Source: Streptomyces olivochromogenes
Lineage (GTDB): Bacteria; Actinomycetota; Actinomycetes; Streptomycetales; Streptomycetaceae
DNA length: 64,000 nucleotides
Reading direction: 5' to 3'
NCBI RefSeq assembly: GCF_001514115.1
Contig: NZ_KQ948452.1
Location: 1-64,000, forward strand
Shown: positions 16,723 through 24,824 of the stretch, piece by piece
Layout of the letters: every line of letters begins with the position of its first letter
Numbering within the stretch: the stretch's first letter is position 1
Position numbers and translations under genes: made by a program
Notes under the pieces: generated by a model
Databases searched by the model: none
What the model saw: the letters and a program-made list of their open reading frames with translations, nothing else
Told to the model about the DNA's origin: nothing

Positions 16723-17500
16723 GCGCGGCTCCAGCACCCCGTGAGGCGAGCACGTGCAGGAGAGCCACGAGCGTCCCCGAGCCCATGAGCTCACCGCGGG
16801 CCATCAGCCCGGGAATGTCCGCGAGAGGCACCCAGGCGACGTGCCCCGCTTCTTCGAGGTCGGTCGGTTCTCCGACGAGCTTCGCGCCCTGACCGACGTA
16901 GATCTCGTGAGGCGAGTCGACCATGCCGACCATGGGCTGATAGGTGACCACGTGCTCCAGGGCGTCCGGCCGCCAGCCGGTCTCTTCCTCGACTTCCCGC
17001 AGCGCGGTCTGAGCCGGGTCTTCTCCCTCGTCGACGATCCCGCCGGGCAGCTCCCAGCCGAACGAGTCGGGGACGAAGCGGTAGCGCCAGAGCATCAACA
17101 CGCGGTCCTGGTCGTCGAGGACGGCGGCGATGGCGACGTGATGCAGCCGTACGACGTGATGCTCGAAGCGTTCGACGCCGGGCGGTTCGACGTCCACGAG
17201 ACTGAGCTTCACCCAACGGTTGTCGTACACGGTCCGCTCACCGTGAATCTGCCACGGCTCCACGTCTGTTGGCGTCTCAGTGCTCACGGACCGGTCCGGC
17301 ACGCGGTACGAGCTACGGCCGTGCACCTCGATGGCGCCCTCGGCGATGAGCTTGGCCAGCACCTGACGAAGCGCCGTACGGCCGATGCTCAGCTCTTCCG
17401 ACAGGGTGCGCTCAGAGGGGAGCTTGGAGCCAGGCTGATACTTGCCCGTTGAGATCCACTCGCGAATCGTGAGGTAGACCCGCTCCGACTTCGGTCCCAT
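16706..17500 (-). CDS. GntR-NUDIX fusion regulator
   Basis: 264 residues. Residues 1-72 are a GntR winged helix (ERVYLTIREWISTGKYQPG, SKLPSERTLSEELSIGRTA). Residues about 85-255 are a NUDIX hydrolase domain with an intact box, starting GIVDEGE and continuing REVEEETGW (Glu/Arg/Glu catalytic set present). In pSAM2, a GntR regulator (KorSA) and a NUDIX protein (Pif, transfer immunity) are separate genes; here both activities are in one chain. It probably represses its own promoter through the GTAGCTAC sites upstream. Confidence 0.85.
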   Translation of the reverse strand: MGPKSERVYLTIREWISTGKYQPGSKLPSERTLSEELSIGRTALRQVLAKLIAEGAIEVHGRSSYRVPDRSVSTETPTDVEPWQIHGERTVYDNRWVKLSLVDVEPPGVERFEHHVVRLHHVAIAAVLDDQDRVLMLWRYRFVPDSFGWELPGGIVDEGEDPAQTALREVEEETGWRPDALEHVVTYQPMVGMVDSPHEIYVGQGAKLVGEPTDLEEAGHVAWVPLADIPGLMARGELMGSGTLVALLHVLASRGAGAAPTTAA

Positions 17501-17530
17501 CCTGTGAGCACGCTCCTTGTCGTCGTGTTA

Positions 17531-17590
17531 TGCCATCTGGCACAACAAGCCTAGCCGTGTAGCTACAAACACGAGTAGCTCTGTAGCTAC
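17531..17590 (-). promoter_or_regulatory. Operator region of the GntR-NUDIX gene
   Basis: GTAGCTAC palindromes at 17559-17566 and 17583-17590 (centres 24 bp apart), a partial copy GAGTAGCT at 17573-17580, and TGCCATCTGGCA at 17531-17542. They lie 30-90 bp upstream of the ATG at 17500. Confidence 0.6.
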
Positions 17591-17912
17591 GGACATGCGT
17601 AGGTTGCCTCGACATCGACGATCAGACGGGCGCGGTAGAACTTTCCCTACTTCATCAAGCACCCGGCTGCGCTCCGCTCCGCCGGGCGGGCTTCCCGGCT
17701 CCGCTCGGGGCGCCGCTCCTGCCTTCGGCCCGCTCCGCCCCGGCTGCGCCGACGCCCGCCCACTGTGGATAGGCCCGGAGGCCATGAGTCGAGCACCCGA
17801 CACGTTCGCGGCCCACGGTCGCAGACGATGCCTCCGGCGGGGGATCGGCCGGCACCGGGTGGGAGGGGGCGCCGTTCCCGGCCGCGGGCACATCGTGGCG
17901 AGCGTGGTGGTC

Positions 17913-18058
17913 TCCCATCCCGTCCACCGTCGACCCAGGCAGAGCCGAGCAGACGCGGCCCATGGCGTCCAGGTCGTTCGTACAGTGGCGCGCTCCACCT
18001 GGACGCCATGAACCACGCCCGCTCCACGGTGTGTGGGTCGACGGCAGACGGGATGGGA
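17913..18058. repeat. 146-bp symmetric inverted repeat
   Basis: Outer arms 17913-17937 and 18034-18058 are complementary at 23 of 25 positions (TCCCATCCCGTC against GACGGGATGGGA at the tips). Inner arms CATGGCGTCCAGGT (17961-17974) and ACCTGGACGCCATG (17997-18010) are perfect. Both 23-nt spacers are equal in length and about half complementary, and the loop is 22 nt. Candidate single-strand origin or cis-acting transfer locus (clt/oriT). Confidence 0.8.
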
Positions 18059-18085
18059 GCTGGGGTAGGTGTGTGGTTGAGGTGG

Positions 18086-18598
18086 TCAGGTGAGGGTCGA
18101 CCGGATCCGGTCAACGGCACGCAGCACCTCACCTCTGTTCTTTGCGCTCTTGATCCAGGTTGGTAGCCGCGCGACAACCGTCATCTTCTTGACCTGCGCA
18201 TCCCATGGGGCCCTTTCGCGCAACGGCGCCTGTACGAACTGCCGGAGCAGCTCCAGGTGCTCTGGGTTGTAGGCCCACAACCAGCCGTGCCGCGTCTCTG
18301 CCTGCAACCACAGCGGCAGCCCGAAGTACGGATCTGTAGCTTCACCACGCCCCCGGAAGAGGCGAAACCCTCCCGCGGCCGCATCCCGAGTCAGACCGCA
18401 CGCCCGACAGACGAGACGGCGGCGCGCGAACACCGAGGGGAGCGAACCATCGGTCGCAGGCACCGCCGGGGCAACGTGTGCAATCCCGGCGCACTTCGGA
18501 CAGCGCACGAGCACATGGTCAATGAAGTGGTACTTCGTGTGCCGAGCGTCTCGGAACCGCAGTGGCGGGAGCATGCCGCCAGTATGCGACCCGTCCAC
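18086..18598 (-). CDS. Zinc-ribbon protein of the AICE, function unknown
   Basis: 170 residues. Four cysteines in CPKCAG and CRACG pairs (about residues 33-75) form a TFIIB-type zinc ribbon. A Trp- and Arg-rich C-terminal half (LPLWLQAETRHGWLWAYN) follows. No enzymatic motif. GTG 18598 or ATG 18574 may be the start. Related short proteins occur as cargo on Streptomyces plasmids. Confidence 0.65.
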   Translation of the reverse strand: MDGSHTGGMLPPLRFRDARHTKYHFIDHVLVRCPKCAGIAHVAPAVPATDGSLPSVFARRRLVCRACGLTRDAAAGGFRLFRGRGEATDPYFGLPLWLQAETRHGWLWAYNPEHLELLRQFVQAPLRERAPWDAQVKKMTVVARLPTWIKSAKNRGEVLRAVDRIRSTLT

Positions 18599-18736
18599 CT
18601 GCTCATGCTCGGAATATCCGTGCCCCTCCCGTGCCCGATCAGGCGGGGAATCACGGGGAACAACGGTCGCTCACAGCGAGGAGCAACGAAGAGAGCCTCC
18701 GACCGATCCTGCTGGTCAGAGGCTCTCAACCACTGC

Positions 18737-18808
18737 GGTGGGTGTGGGATTTGAACCCACGGTGACTCGCGCCACGACGGTTTTCAAGACCGATGCAGTC
18801 GACCCACC
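18737..18808 (-). tRNA. tRNA-Ser(UGA)-like sequence lacking a D-arm
   Basis: Acceptor arms GGTGGGT/ACCCACC, a perfect T-arm (GTGGG, TTCAAAT loop, CCCAC), an anticodon arm CGGT-CTTGAAA-ACCG with UGA, and a class II variable arm (GTG..CAC) are present. The 5' acceptor strand is joined to the anticodon stem by only 9 nt (CGACTGCAT), so there is no D-arm. No CCA is encoded. Pseudo-tRNA or specialised tRNA-like RNA of the element. Confidence 0.6.
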
Positions 18809-18856
18809 CGCTGAGACCCCCGCGCCCTTGCGACAGCTAGCTCCGGCAGAGCGAGG

Positions 18857-19129
18857 TCAGCCCGCCTGAACCCACCAGATCAGCCATGTAACGGCGGTGC
18901 CACCGAGGGTATAGGCGGCGCCCTTCAGGGCGTTCAAGAGAAGAATGCGCAGGTAGCGGCGGCCACGGCGGCGCCAACGAGTCGTAGAGTGTGGAGCAGG
19001 GCTTTCCGTAGAAGGAAGTCCGAGGGAGTGCTTGTTCAAGGGGTACTCCGTAAGTCCAGTGATGTGTGCTGGCGATGCCGCACCGCTCCGCCCAGGCGCC
19101 AACCAGATGCGGAGCGGTGCGGCCTTCAT
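18857..19129 (-). CDS. Small membrane protein coupled to the upstream gene
   Basis: 90 residues if started at ATG 19129, which overlaps the stop of the upstream gene (ATGA). A basic region (RWRRRGRRYLR) precedes one C-terminal hydrophobic segment (about residues 66-87, ending WLIWWVQAG). Function unknown. The overlap is the main reason to accept it. Confidence 0.5.
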   Translation of the reverse strand: MKAAPLRIWLAPGRSGAASPAHITGLTEYPLNKHSLGLPSTESPAPHSTTRWRRRGRRYLRILLLNALKGAAYTLGGTAVTWLIWWVQAG

Positions 19130-19974
19130 TCCTTCGGGGCAGCGTCCGAAGAAATTCCAGTGGTGGTCTCTTCGCCGATCGTCGGCTCGCCGAGGGCGCG
19201 AGGGGTGAAGGGGGGCCACAAGCTGTACACGGGGCGACAGCCCCGTCCTGATCGCATCTTGAGGGTGTCGAACCACTCCTCGTCGACTTGAACGAGAATT
19301 CCGTGCTTCATCAGCTCTCGGATGCCCTTGCCGGCGCTGTCGGCGGAGATGCCGTACCACTCGGGCATCCGCTCCTGAGGAAGAGTGAACTTGAGCTTTC
19401 TCTGGCTCGAGGCGATCAGGAGCATGGCTTTGCCGGGAAGGGAGAGATTGTTATGCCAGCCTTTGTCCCAATATTCGAACGGAAGCTGGAAGTAGGGGTC
19501 TCCGAGGCCTTCACCCGGAATCGTGTACGCCTGGCCAGAGCCATCCTCGTGCAGTTTTGTGATAACCGACTTGCCACCCTCGCCCCGAGCTCGGGTGATG
19601 AGCCCCAGCTCCTTAAGGACCTTCCATGCGCGAGACACGGCGGTCATTCCTGCTGTCTCATCAAAGATGCCGACTGACCGGGCCCAAGTCGTGGACCACT
19701 CGGTAACGGAGAAGTCGCCGGCGCTTGTCACGGCACTGAGCAACAAGTACAGGTCCAGGGGTCGCTTCGCGGAGCGACGCACCAAATCGGCCATAGCTCC
19801 GGGTGACTTCGTTCCGCCCTTGCCCGCCTCCCTCTGTAGGAAGGCTCGGCGGATAGGCACCGTGCGGGTGGGGCGCAGAGAGCGATCAAGGATGAGCTTG
19901 ATGGTTTCAGGCTGCCCTAGCGGGGTTGGCGCCTGCGCGGGGGATGAGTTGGAACCGGGCTGAGTGGTCGTCAT
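19126..19974 (-). CDS. Winged-helix-like protein, replication-associated in appearance
   Basis: 282 residues from ATG 19974 (an in-frame GTG at 20001 gives nine more). The middle part has helical DNA-binding character (AVSRAWKVLKELGLITRARG) followed by LPFEYW and LSLPGKAMLLIASSQ, which resembles winged-helix initiators and regulators of actinobacterial plasmids. No HUH or ATPase motif. Codon use is less GC-rich than in the core AICE genes, suggesting separate acquisition. TTGGCAC direct repeats lie just upstream (19980-20000). Confidence 0.55.
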   Translation of the reverse strand: MTTTQPGSNSSPAQAPTPLGQPETIKLILDRSLRPTRTVPIRRAFLQREAGKGGTKSPGAMADLVRRSAKRPLDLYLLLSAVTSAGDFSVTEWSTTWARSVGIFDETAGMTAVSRAWKVLKELGLITRARGEGGKSVITKLHEDGSGQAYTIPGEGLGDPYFQLPFEYWDKGWHNNLSLPGKAMLLIASSQRKLKFTLPQERMPEWYGISADSAGKGIRELMKHGILVQVDEEWFDTLKMRSGRGCRPVYSLWPPFTPRALGEPTIGEETTTGISSDAAPKE

Positions 19975-20524
19975 GCCGTTATTTTGGCACGCACTTGGCA
20001 CCCAGTGGCGACCTGAAGAGACACCTGGGGCTGATTCGACTTGCCGCCTGAGCGGGTGCCATACGATGACTTTATGATGACTCGTAAGACACCTGGTAAG
20101 ACGACAAGTTACGATGACACGTTATTGGGCTCGATTGCGGGGCGTCGATGAACTGGCTATCCAGCACAGGAGGCTTGACTCGCGGGGGGCCCACCGCGAA
20201 CTTGTCTATGTTCCCTTGGGCCCCAGGCGTTCACGCGGTTGATGCCGTAGCGGCGCCTCCGTCTGCAGGTGTCGAGGGTCATTAGTCGCCGGTGAGTGTC
20301 TAACTCCGTGACAACGCCGATGCATAGCCGCACGTGAAGGGCGCTGTGACCAAGGGAGCACACCCACCCAAGTTGCTTCGGGGCGAACCAATCCCCGTGC
20401 CACAGCCGTGCCACATCCCGCGGTCAGCCACGGTCAACGACGGGTCGCCGCAGTCGAGATGCGCTGTTCACCTGGGCTGCCGCAACGGCCGTAGTGACCT
20501 GGGCGAACATACCGACGACCACGC
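19975..20524. other. Right-end non-coding region of element 1
   Basis: Carries TTGGCAC repeats near 19982-19998 and a set of ATGAC/GTAAGAC-type direct repeats at about 20060-20130 (CGATGACTTT, TGATGACTCGTAAGAC, GGTAAGACGAC, CGATGACACG), which look like iteron-like protein-binding sites. No credible gene is seen between 20130 and 20524. Confidence 0.5.
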
Positions 20525-20575
20525 CCGCCCTTACAAGGCGGATGTCGGCGGTTCGAAACCGTCCGCGCCCACCAG
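20525..20575 (+). repeat. att site 2 (attR of element 1 / attL of element 2)
   Basis: 51 bp identical to tRNA-Val positions 8742-8792, followed by a different right flank that leads into the second integrase. Confidence 0.93.
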
Positions 20576-20577
20576 GC

Positions 20578-20614
20578 AAAAGACCCCCAGCCGATCATGG
20601 CTGGGGGTCTTTGA
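20578..20614. terminator. Terminator next to att site 2
   Basis: AAAGACCCCCAGCC and GGCTGGGGGTCTTT form a strong hairpin with A/T-rich edges, so it can act in both directions. It lies downstream of the truncated integrase. Confidence 0.8.
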
Positions 20615-20641
20615 CATCCGGATCTGACATCAGCGCCGGGA

Positions 20642-21380
20642 CTACTCGCGCTGTAGGCGCCGCGTGAGCAGCCGGTCCATGTGGCTGACGGCCTCGCGCT
20701 GGGTGTCCTGGACGACATGGGCGTAGACGTTCATCGTGACGGCGATCTGGCTGTGCCCCAGGATCTCCATGACGACGCGTGGCGCCACGCCAGCCGCGGT
20801 GAGCAGGGTCGCGCAGCCGTGCCGGGCATCGTGCAGTCGGATGACCCGCAGGTCCGCGTTCTTGGCGACCCGGGTGAAAGAGCGGTAGACGTTGCGCGGT
20901 TCGATCGGGCGCCCCGTTCGCGTGGTGAAGACGTGGCCACTCTCTTCCCAGCGATCACCCGCACGCTCACGCATCGCGGTTTGCCGCATGCGCTGGTACC
21001 TCAGAGGCGCCACGCAGATGGCCGGCAGTGGCAGCACCTGCCTACGACGTCGGCCCTTGGCATCGTCCTCGTATGCCTCCCCTCCGACCCGTTGCCGCTG
21101 CTTGCGGATCCTGATCTCGCGCTTGTCGAGGTCGACGTCCTGCCACCGGAGTCCGATGACCTCCCCACGACGGAGGCCGAGCGCGATGGAGAGCACGAAC
21201 GCCGGGTAGAGCGGATCAGTCCGAGCCGCGGTGAGGAAGGCGAGCGTCTCGTCCAGACTCCAGGGATCGAGACTGCGGGACTCGACCCGAGGCGCGTCGA
21301 CGAGGGTGACGACGTTCCTGGCGATCAGCTCCTCGCGGCAGGCGGCCGAGAGAGCGGTACGCCTGTCGAAGAGACTCCAG
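20642..21380 (-). pseudogene. Truncated tyrosine integrase of element 2
   Basis: The catalytic domain is present, with LGLRRGEVIGLRW (Arg), LHDARHG, GHSQ and a YAHV tyrosine motif. Upstream the frame stays open through ALSAACREELIARNV and DPWSLDETLAFLTAAR, typical of the region before the catalytic domain. Integrase similarity then stops near 21380, and an in-frame TAA stands at 21423-21425. The arm-binding and most of the core-binding domain are missing, so it should be inactive. The break coincides with the left direct repeat that flanks the kinase gene. Confidence 0.8.
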
Positions 21381-21383
21381 GTC

Positions 21384-21455
21384 AGAGCGCTTCTTTCGAC
21401 GGCGTGACCGGCTCGCCGGACTTACGTACTACAGGCAGCACTCCAACGAAGTTTC
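21384..21455. repeat. Direct repeat copy A flanking the kinase gene
   Basis: CGCTTCTTTCGACGGCGTGA and the following CCGGACTTACG closely match 23208-23279. On the minus strand it reads as a peptide tail RKSGEPVTPSKEAL followed by stop. Confidence 0.75.
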
Positions 21456-21544
21456 ACCTATAGGTTGATGTAGATCCGGCGCTCTCCGGAAGCCTGGCGC
21501 TCACGGCATGACCCGAAAGACGGGGCCTGCGAGCCAGGACCGAC

Positions 21545-23116
21545 TCACCGGGCGGCCGGCTCCGGGGCCGAGACGGCGGGGCTGCGGGAATCGGCGAGAC
21601 GGGTCTTCAGAGTCTGGGCGCCGAGGGCGAGGCAGACCCCGAGCAGCAGGACGTAGAACACGCCGATCTTGCGCAGGTCGTCGAGGAAGTACCACACCGA
21701 CGTCAGCCCCGTGAACCAGAACGACATCAGTGCGAACCCGCCCGTGCGCTCGTCTCGGTAGCCGGCGGTCAGGCACGCCCCGGCGACGAGCCCCAGCAGC
21801 AGGGCGATGACGACGTACCGCGTCTCCCAGCCCATATTGGCGCGGGAGAACTCCGACCACACCGCCACGGCCTCCGCCACCGGAGCCCAGGCCACGGCAC
21901 ACGCCAGGCGGGCCGACCACAGCAGCAGTACACACCCCGCGAGGCCGCTGAGCAGCGCGACCAGAGGGAAGTGCTCAGTGGCGATCATCTCGGACCGCGA
22001 CACCACCACCGCGAGGGTGCTTCCGAGGAGTGCGACCATCCCCTCCGGCGTGGGCTGGAACACCACCCGGCCCAGGGACCTGATCCCATCCGATCGCCTC
22101 GCAGCCCGGTCGTGTCGCGGAGCCTCTGCCGGCTCGGGCCGGTCCGCCTGAGCACGGGGATCCATGGCGGTCGGGGTCGGCATCGCGGGCGCCGTGGGTA
22201 TCTGCGCGTACTCCGCGACTCGATCCAGTTCCGCCTTCATCTCCGCCGCGTCAGCGAACCGGTCCTCCCGGCGCTTGTGCAGCGCCCGCAGCACGACCGC
22301 GTCCACGCCTGGCGGCAGTCCCGGGCGCAGCCGCGACGGTGGTACAGGTTCCTGCGCCAGGTGCTGGTGCATCACCGAGAACGGCGACTCCCCGGTGTAC
22401 GGAGGGCGGCCGGTCAGCAACTCGTACAGCAGGCAGCCCACCGCGTACAGGTCCGTCCGGTGGTCCGTGTCGCGGCCTTCGATCTGCTCCGGCGCCAGAT
22501 AGGCGGGCGTACCGACTGCCACGCCCGTCCCGGTCAATCGGGTCGCCATCTCGCTGAGCGCCTTCGCGATACCGAAGTCGAGGACTTTGGCTATCCCGGC
22601 CCGGGTGAACATGACGTTCGCCGGCTTGATGTCCCGGTGCACTATGCCGTGGCCGTGGCTGTGCCGCAGGGCCTCAAGCACCTGCCCCGCCGCGTCGACC
22701 GCCTGCTCGGTCGGCAGCGGTCCGTCTCCCAGTACCTGGGCGAGGGTCCGACCCTCGACGTACTCCATGACCAGATACGGCACGGCGAAGCCGTCCACCG
22801 CGTCCTCGCCCACGTCGTACACGGTCGCTACGCCGGGATGGTTGAGCGCGGCGGCCGCGTGTGCCTCGCGCTGGAACCGGGCGAGGAACTGCGGCTGCCG
22901 CACCAGCTCGGCGGAGAGCGTCTTGACCGCGACGGTACGGCGCAGGCGGTGGTCAACGGCCCGGTGCACCGTGCCCATCCCACCCTGGCCAAGCTGCTCC
23001 ACCAGCTCGTACCGCTGCCCCAGCGTCCTGTGCTCCACCGCGTTCCCCCAACGGGCCGTCCACGTCCTCTGCGTGTCGACGCCGGCAGTCCGCGGTTCGC
23101 AGATCGCGTTCGACAC
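21545..23116 (-). CDS. Membrane Ser/Thr protein kinase
   Basis: 523 residues. The Hanks-type kinase domain (about residues 35-295) is complete: GQGGMGTV loop, Lys65 in VAVKTL, HRD (160-162) in [12 protein letters not shown] (180-182), and PAYLAPEQ. A Pro-rich linker follows. At least five hydrophobic segments fill residues about 345-505, so the sensor part is membrane-embedded and there is no PASTA domain. GTG at 23038 (just before [14 protein letters not shown]) may be the true start. It is cargo of the element-2 remnant and ends about 160 bp from the truncated integrase. Confidence 0.9.
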   Translation of the reverse strand: MSNAICEPRTAGVDTQRTWTARWGNAVEHRTLGQRYELVEQLGQGGMGTVHRAVDHRLRRTVAVKTLSAELVRQPQFLARFQREAHAAAALNHPGVATVYDVGEDAVDGFAVPYLVMEYVEGRTLAQVLGDGPLPTEQAVDAAGQVLEALRHSHGHGIVHRDIKPANVMFTRAGIAKVLDFGIAKALSEMATRLTGTGVAVGTPAYLAPEQIEGRDTDHRTDLYAVGCLLYELLTGRPPYTGESPFSVMHQHLAQEPVPPSRLRPGLPPGVDAVVLRALHKRREDRFADAAEMKAELDRVAEYAQIPTAPAMPTPTAMDPRAQADRPEPAEAPRHDRAARRSDGIRSLGRVVFQPTPEGMVALLGSTLAVVVSRSEMIATEHFPLVALLSGLAGCVLLLWSARLACAVAWAPVAEAVAVWSEFSRANMGWETRYVVIALLLGLVAGACLTAGYRDERTGGFALMSFWFTGLTSVWYFLDDLRKIGVFYVLLLGVCLALGAQTLKTRLADSRSPAVSAPEPAAR

Positions 23117-23207
23117 ATGGAAGGAGACGCTGGACGCCGGGTACCGTTCCCATCGGATGACGTGATCAGAGCCTCATACGCAGGCGACCACGAGGCACAG
23201 GCCTCTT

Positions 23208-23279
23208 ACAGCGCATCTTTCGATGGTGTGATCGGCGTGCCAGACTTACGGCATGGGGGCAAAACAGACCACGGGAAGT
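23208..23279. repeat. Direct repeat copy B flanking the kinase gene
   Basis: CGCATCTTTCGATGGTGTGA and CCAGACTTACG, about 80% like 21384-21455 and in the same orientation. On the minus strand the tail RKSGTPITPSKDAL and stop is nearly the same peptide as in copy A. Confidence 0.75.
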
Positions 23280-23929
23280 TGATCCACTCACCGTTGGACA
23301 GCACCCCGCCCGCCTCGGACGACCGACTGACCTGCCGAGCAGATCCCAGACCGTCCAGCCCGTAGTTCGCATCGAGGGGCACGCACCACAGCACCCCCGC
23401 TCGGGCCGTCTCTGGGCCGTACGGGGGTGCTCGACAACAACCAACGCTGACAACCGTCGACAGCTAAGTCGCAGGTCGCGGCGTTGGTCGATTACATGAC
23501 CGCAGGTCACAGACCCGGCCCGTCACTTCTTCGGCTACTGATCGAGCCCGGAGACGCTTGACGTCGCCCATTGAGACTCCGCCGACCGCGATGTTTCACG
23601 GAACGTTCCACGATCTTGCGAGACCAGCAATTACGCCTTGCAGGCTTGACGAAAACTCTGTACGGCGTAGCTCTCCTACGTCTCTACGGGCTTGATAGGT
23701 AAAGAGTACGCAAAGGTCGGAAGCGTACGCGCCTCCTCAGTGACCCCAAAGCCCCATGCGAGGGCCTGACAAGGGTGCACGCGGTGATGCACGAGTACAC
23801 ATCCAATTCCCGGACTCCACGGCCCAGTTCGGGCGGCAACATGGGTTCAGACATGAAGAGGCCCACCCGAGCCGCGCAAGCTTCCCAACGTGAGCGGCAG
23901 AAGTGGGCAACGAACCTTGGAGGTCCAGC
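23280..23929. other. Non-coding stretch of element 2
   Basis: Lower GC than the chromosome. Open frames here are short and lack ribosome binding sites. A minus-strand frame 23206-23394 ends in the repeat-B peptide but has no recognisable domain. Nothing else can be supported. Confidence 0.5.
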
Positions 23930-24190
23930 TTGAGTGTCCCCCTGTTCACCCCGCGACTGTCAACTCGCACTCCTCGGTCGGTCTTGGTTATCACCGTGAT
24001 CATCTGTCTTCTTCGAGTCGATCCGCAGGTACAGGAACTGATCACGTCACTAATCGTCCTCAACGCGCTCTGGTTGGCCCATATGAGTATGGGCAGCGTG
24101 GCGCGGAGCCTGCCGGACGCACAGCAAGCAAGTACCGCAACCACAGCGACCGTTCGCGTCCCGCAGTACCCGTCTGAAGCCATCGCGTGA
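23930..24190 (+). CDS. Small membrane protein, unknown
   Basis: 86 residues from a TTG start that has GGAGG nine bases upstream. One or two hydrophobic stretches (SVLVITVIICLL and LITSLIVLNALWL) occupy residues 17-54, and the tail is Ala/Thr-rich. The ribosome binding site and the hydrophobic pattern support it; no family is recognised. It is the last gene before att site 3. Confidence 0.45.
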   Translation: MSVPLFTPRLSTRTPRSVLVITVIICLLRVDPQVQELITSLIVLNALWLAHMSMGSVARSLPDAQQASTATTATVRVPQYPSEAIA

Positions 24191-24350
24191 CCGGTATGAC
24201 CGCCATCGGCCGATCCACATAGAGCTACGGATCAGAAGGTGTCTGACATCTACGGATGACATCAACGACGCCGGACGGAGACGCACCCCAGCGTTCTCGT
24301 CCGGCCATCGTGTCAGCGAGCGGTTGCGGCCGGAGCGGACCCGGAGCGAA

Positions 24351-24396
24351 CTTACAAGGCGGATGTCGGCGGTTCGAAACCGTCCGCGCCCACCAG
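24351..24396 (+). repeat. att site 3 (attR of the tandem array)
   Basis: 46 bp identical to tRNA-Val positions 8747-8792. The next 13 bp (TCTCAGGACACGA) also match the sequence after the intact tRNA. Confidence 0.92.
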
Positions 24397-24410
24397 TCTC
24401 AGGACACGAG

Positions 24411-24460
24411 AAAGGCCCAGGTCAACCGGTACGCATCCGGGGACCTGGGCCTTCTTCTTT
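24411..24460 (+). terminator. Terminator after att site 3
   Basis: AAGGCCCAGGTC pairs with GACCTGGGCCTT, followed by a T-rich tail. Probably the original terminator of tRNA-Val in the empty chromosome; a variant stands beside att site 1. Confidence 0.8.
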
Positions 24461-24461
24461 G

Positions 24462-24620
24462 GTGGCGGGTCGGGGCGGTAGGCCTGGCTGGGCCGGTTGA
24501 CGCCGTTCTCCCATCGAGAGATCTGCACCGTCCGCTTGCCTCGGGCTCGACCCTTGATGGCTTACCGGACCGTGCCCGGCGGCCCTTTGCCCTCCAACTC
24601 GGTGGCGATGCGTGCGCGTT
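24462..24620 (-). pseudogene. Possible remnant of a DNA-binding protein
   Basis: On the minus strand, ARIATELEGKGPPGTVR ends at a TAA, and in another frame GRARGKRTVQISRWENGVNRPS has the look of a helix-turn-helix recognition region. The two pieces would need a frameshift to join. This may be decayed coding sequence; weak evidence. Confidence 0.3.
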
Positions 24621-24824
24621 CTGCGCCGGGTTCCAGTTGAGCAGTTGGGTATTCGGCCCAGTCTTCACTATTCGAAGTGGAGAGAAGCGTACTCATGGGT
24701 TCGTGGGGCTGAAAGGCCGCGTGTTGGCTTCAATGACCCAGGCCGCGTGTGGTTATATCGCGACAGCGAAGGTGATTTGCCGGGTGATGGCGGATATCTA
24801 CTCCACAGTGGCGGAATACGTTTC

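Larger units (their letters stand above)
17501..18085. other. AICE non-coding region with large palindrome
   Basis: After the operators, 17650-17760 is a GC-rich stretch with many short inverted repeats (CCCGGCTCCGC, GGGCGGGC) and no credible gene. Overlapping open frames on both strands look like composition artefacts. The region ends in the 146-bp symmetric inverted repeat at 17913-18058. Confidence 0.55.
8742..20575. mobile_element. Actinomycete integrative and conjugative element (element 1)
   Basis: Bounded by 51-bp direct repeats of the tRNA-Val 3' end. Contains, from the left and mostly on the minus strand, integrase, excisionase, HUH replication initiator, small Cys-rich and membrane proteins (SpdD-like), DUF2637 protein, FtsK-like translocase and an accessory protein, then an XRE/TPR regulator and a GntR-NUDIX regulator, a large palindrome, a zinc-ribbon protein and a replication-associated-looking protein. 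This is the gene set of pSAM2-type AICEs, which transfer as double-stranded DNA. Confidence 0.9.
20576..24396. mobile_element. Remnant integrated element in tandem (element 2)
   Basis: Lies between att site 2 and att site 3. Contains a second, 5'-truncated tyrosine integrase in the standard position next to att, a membrane Ser/Thr kinase flanked by direct repeats, and one small membrane ORF. No replication or transfer genes remain. The integrase is only distantly related to that of element 1, so this is a separate insertion, not a duplication. Confidence 0.75.

Noticed and set aside
17528..18016. Overlapping frames in the AICE palindrome region
   Set aside because: Frames exist on both strands over a non-coding inverted repeat, and none has a ribosome binding site or domain.
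20157..20414. Minus-strand frame near att site 2
   Set aside because: No ribosome binding site or similarity; lies in the element's end region.
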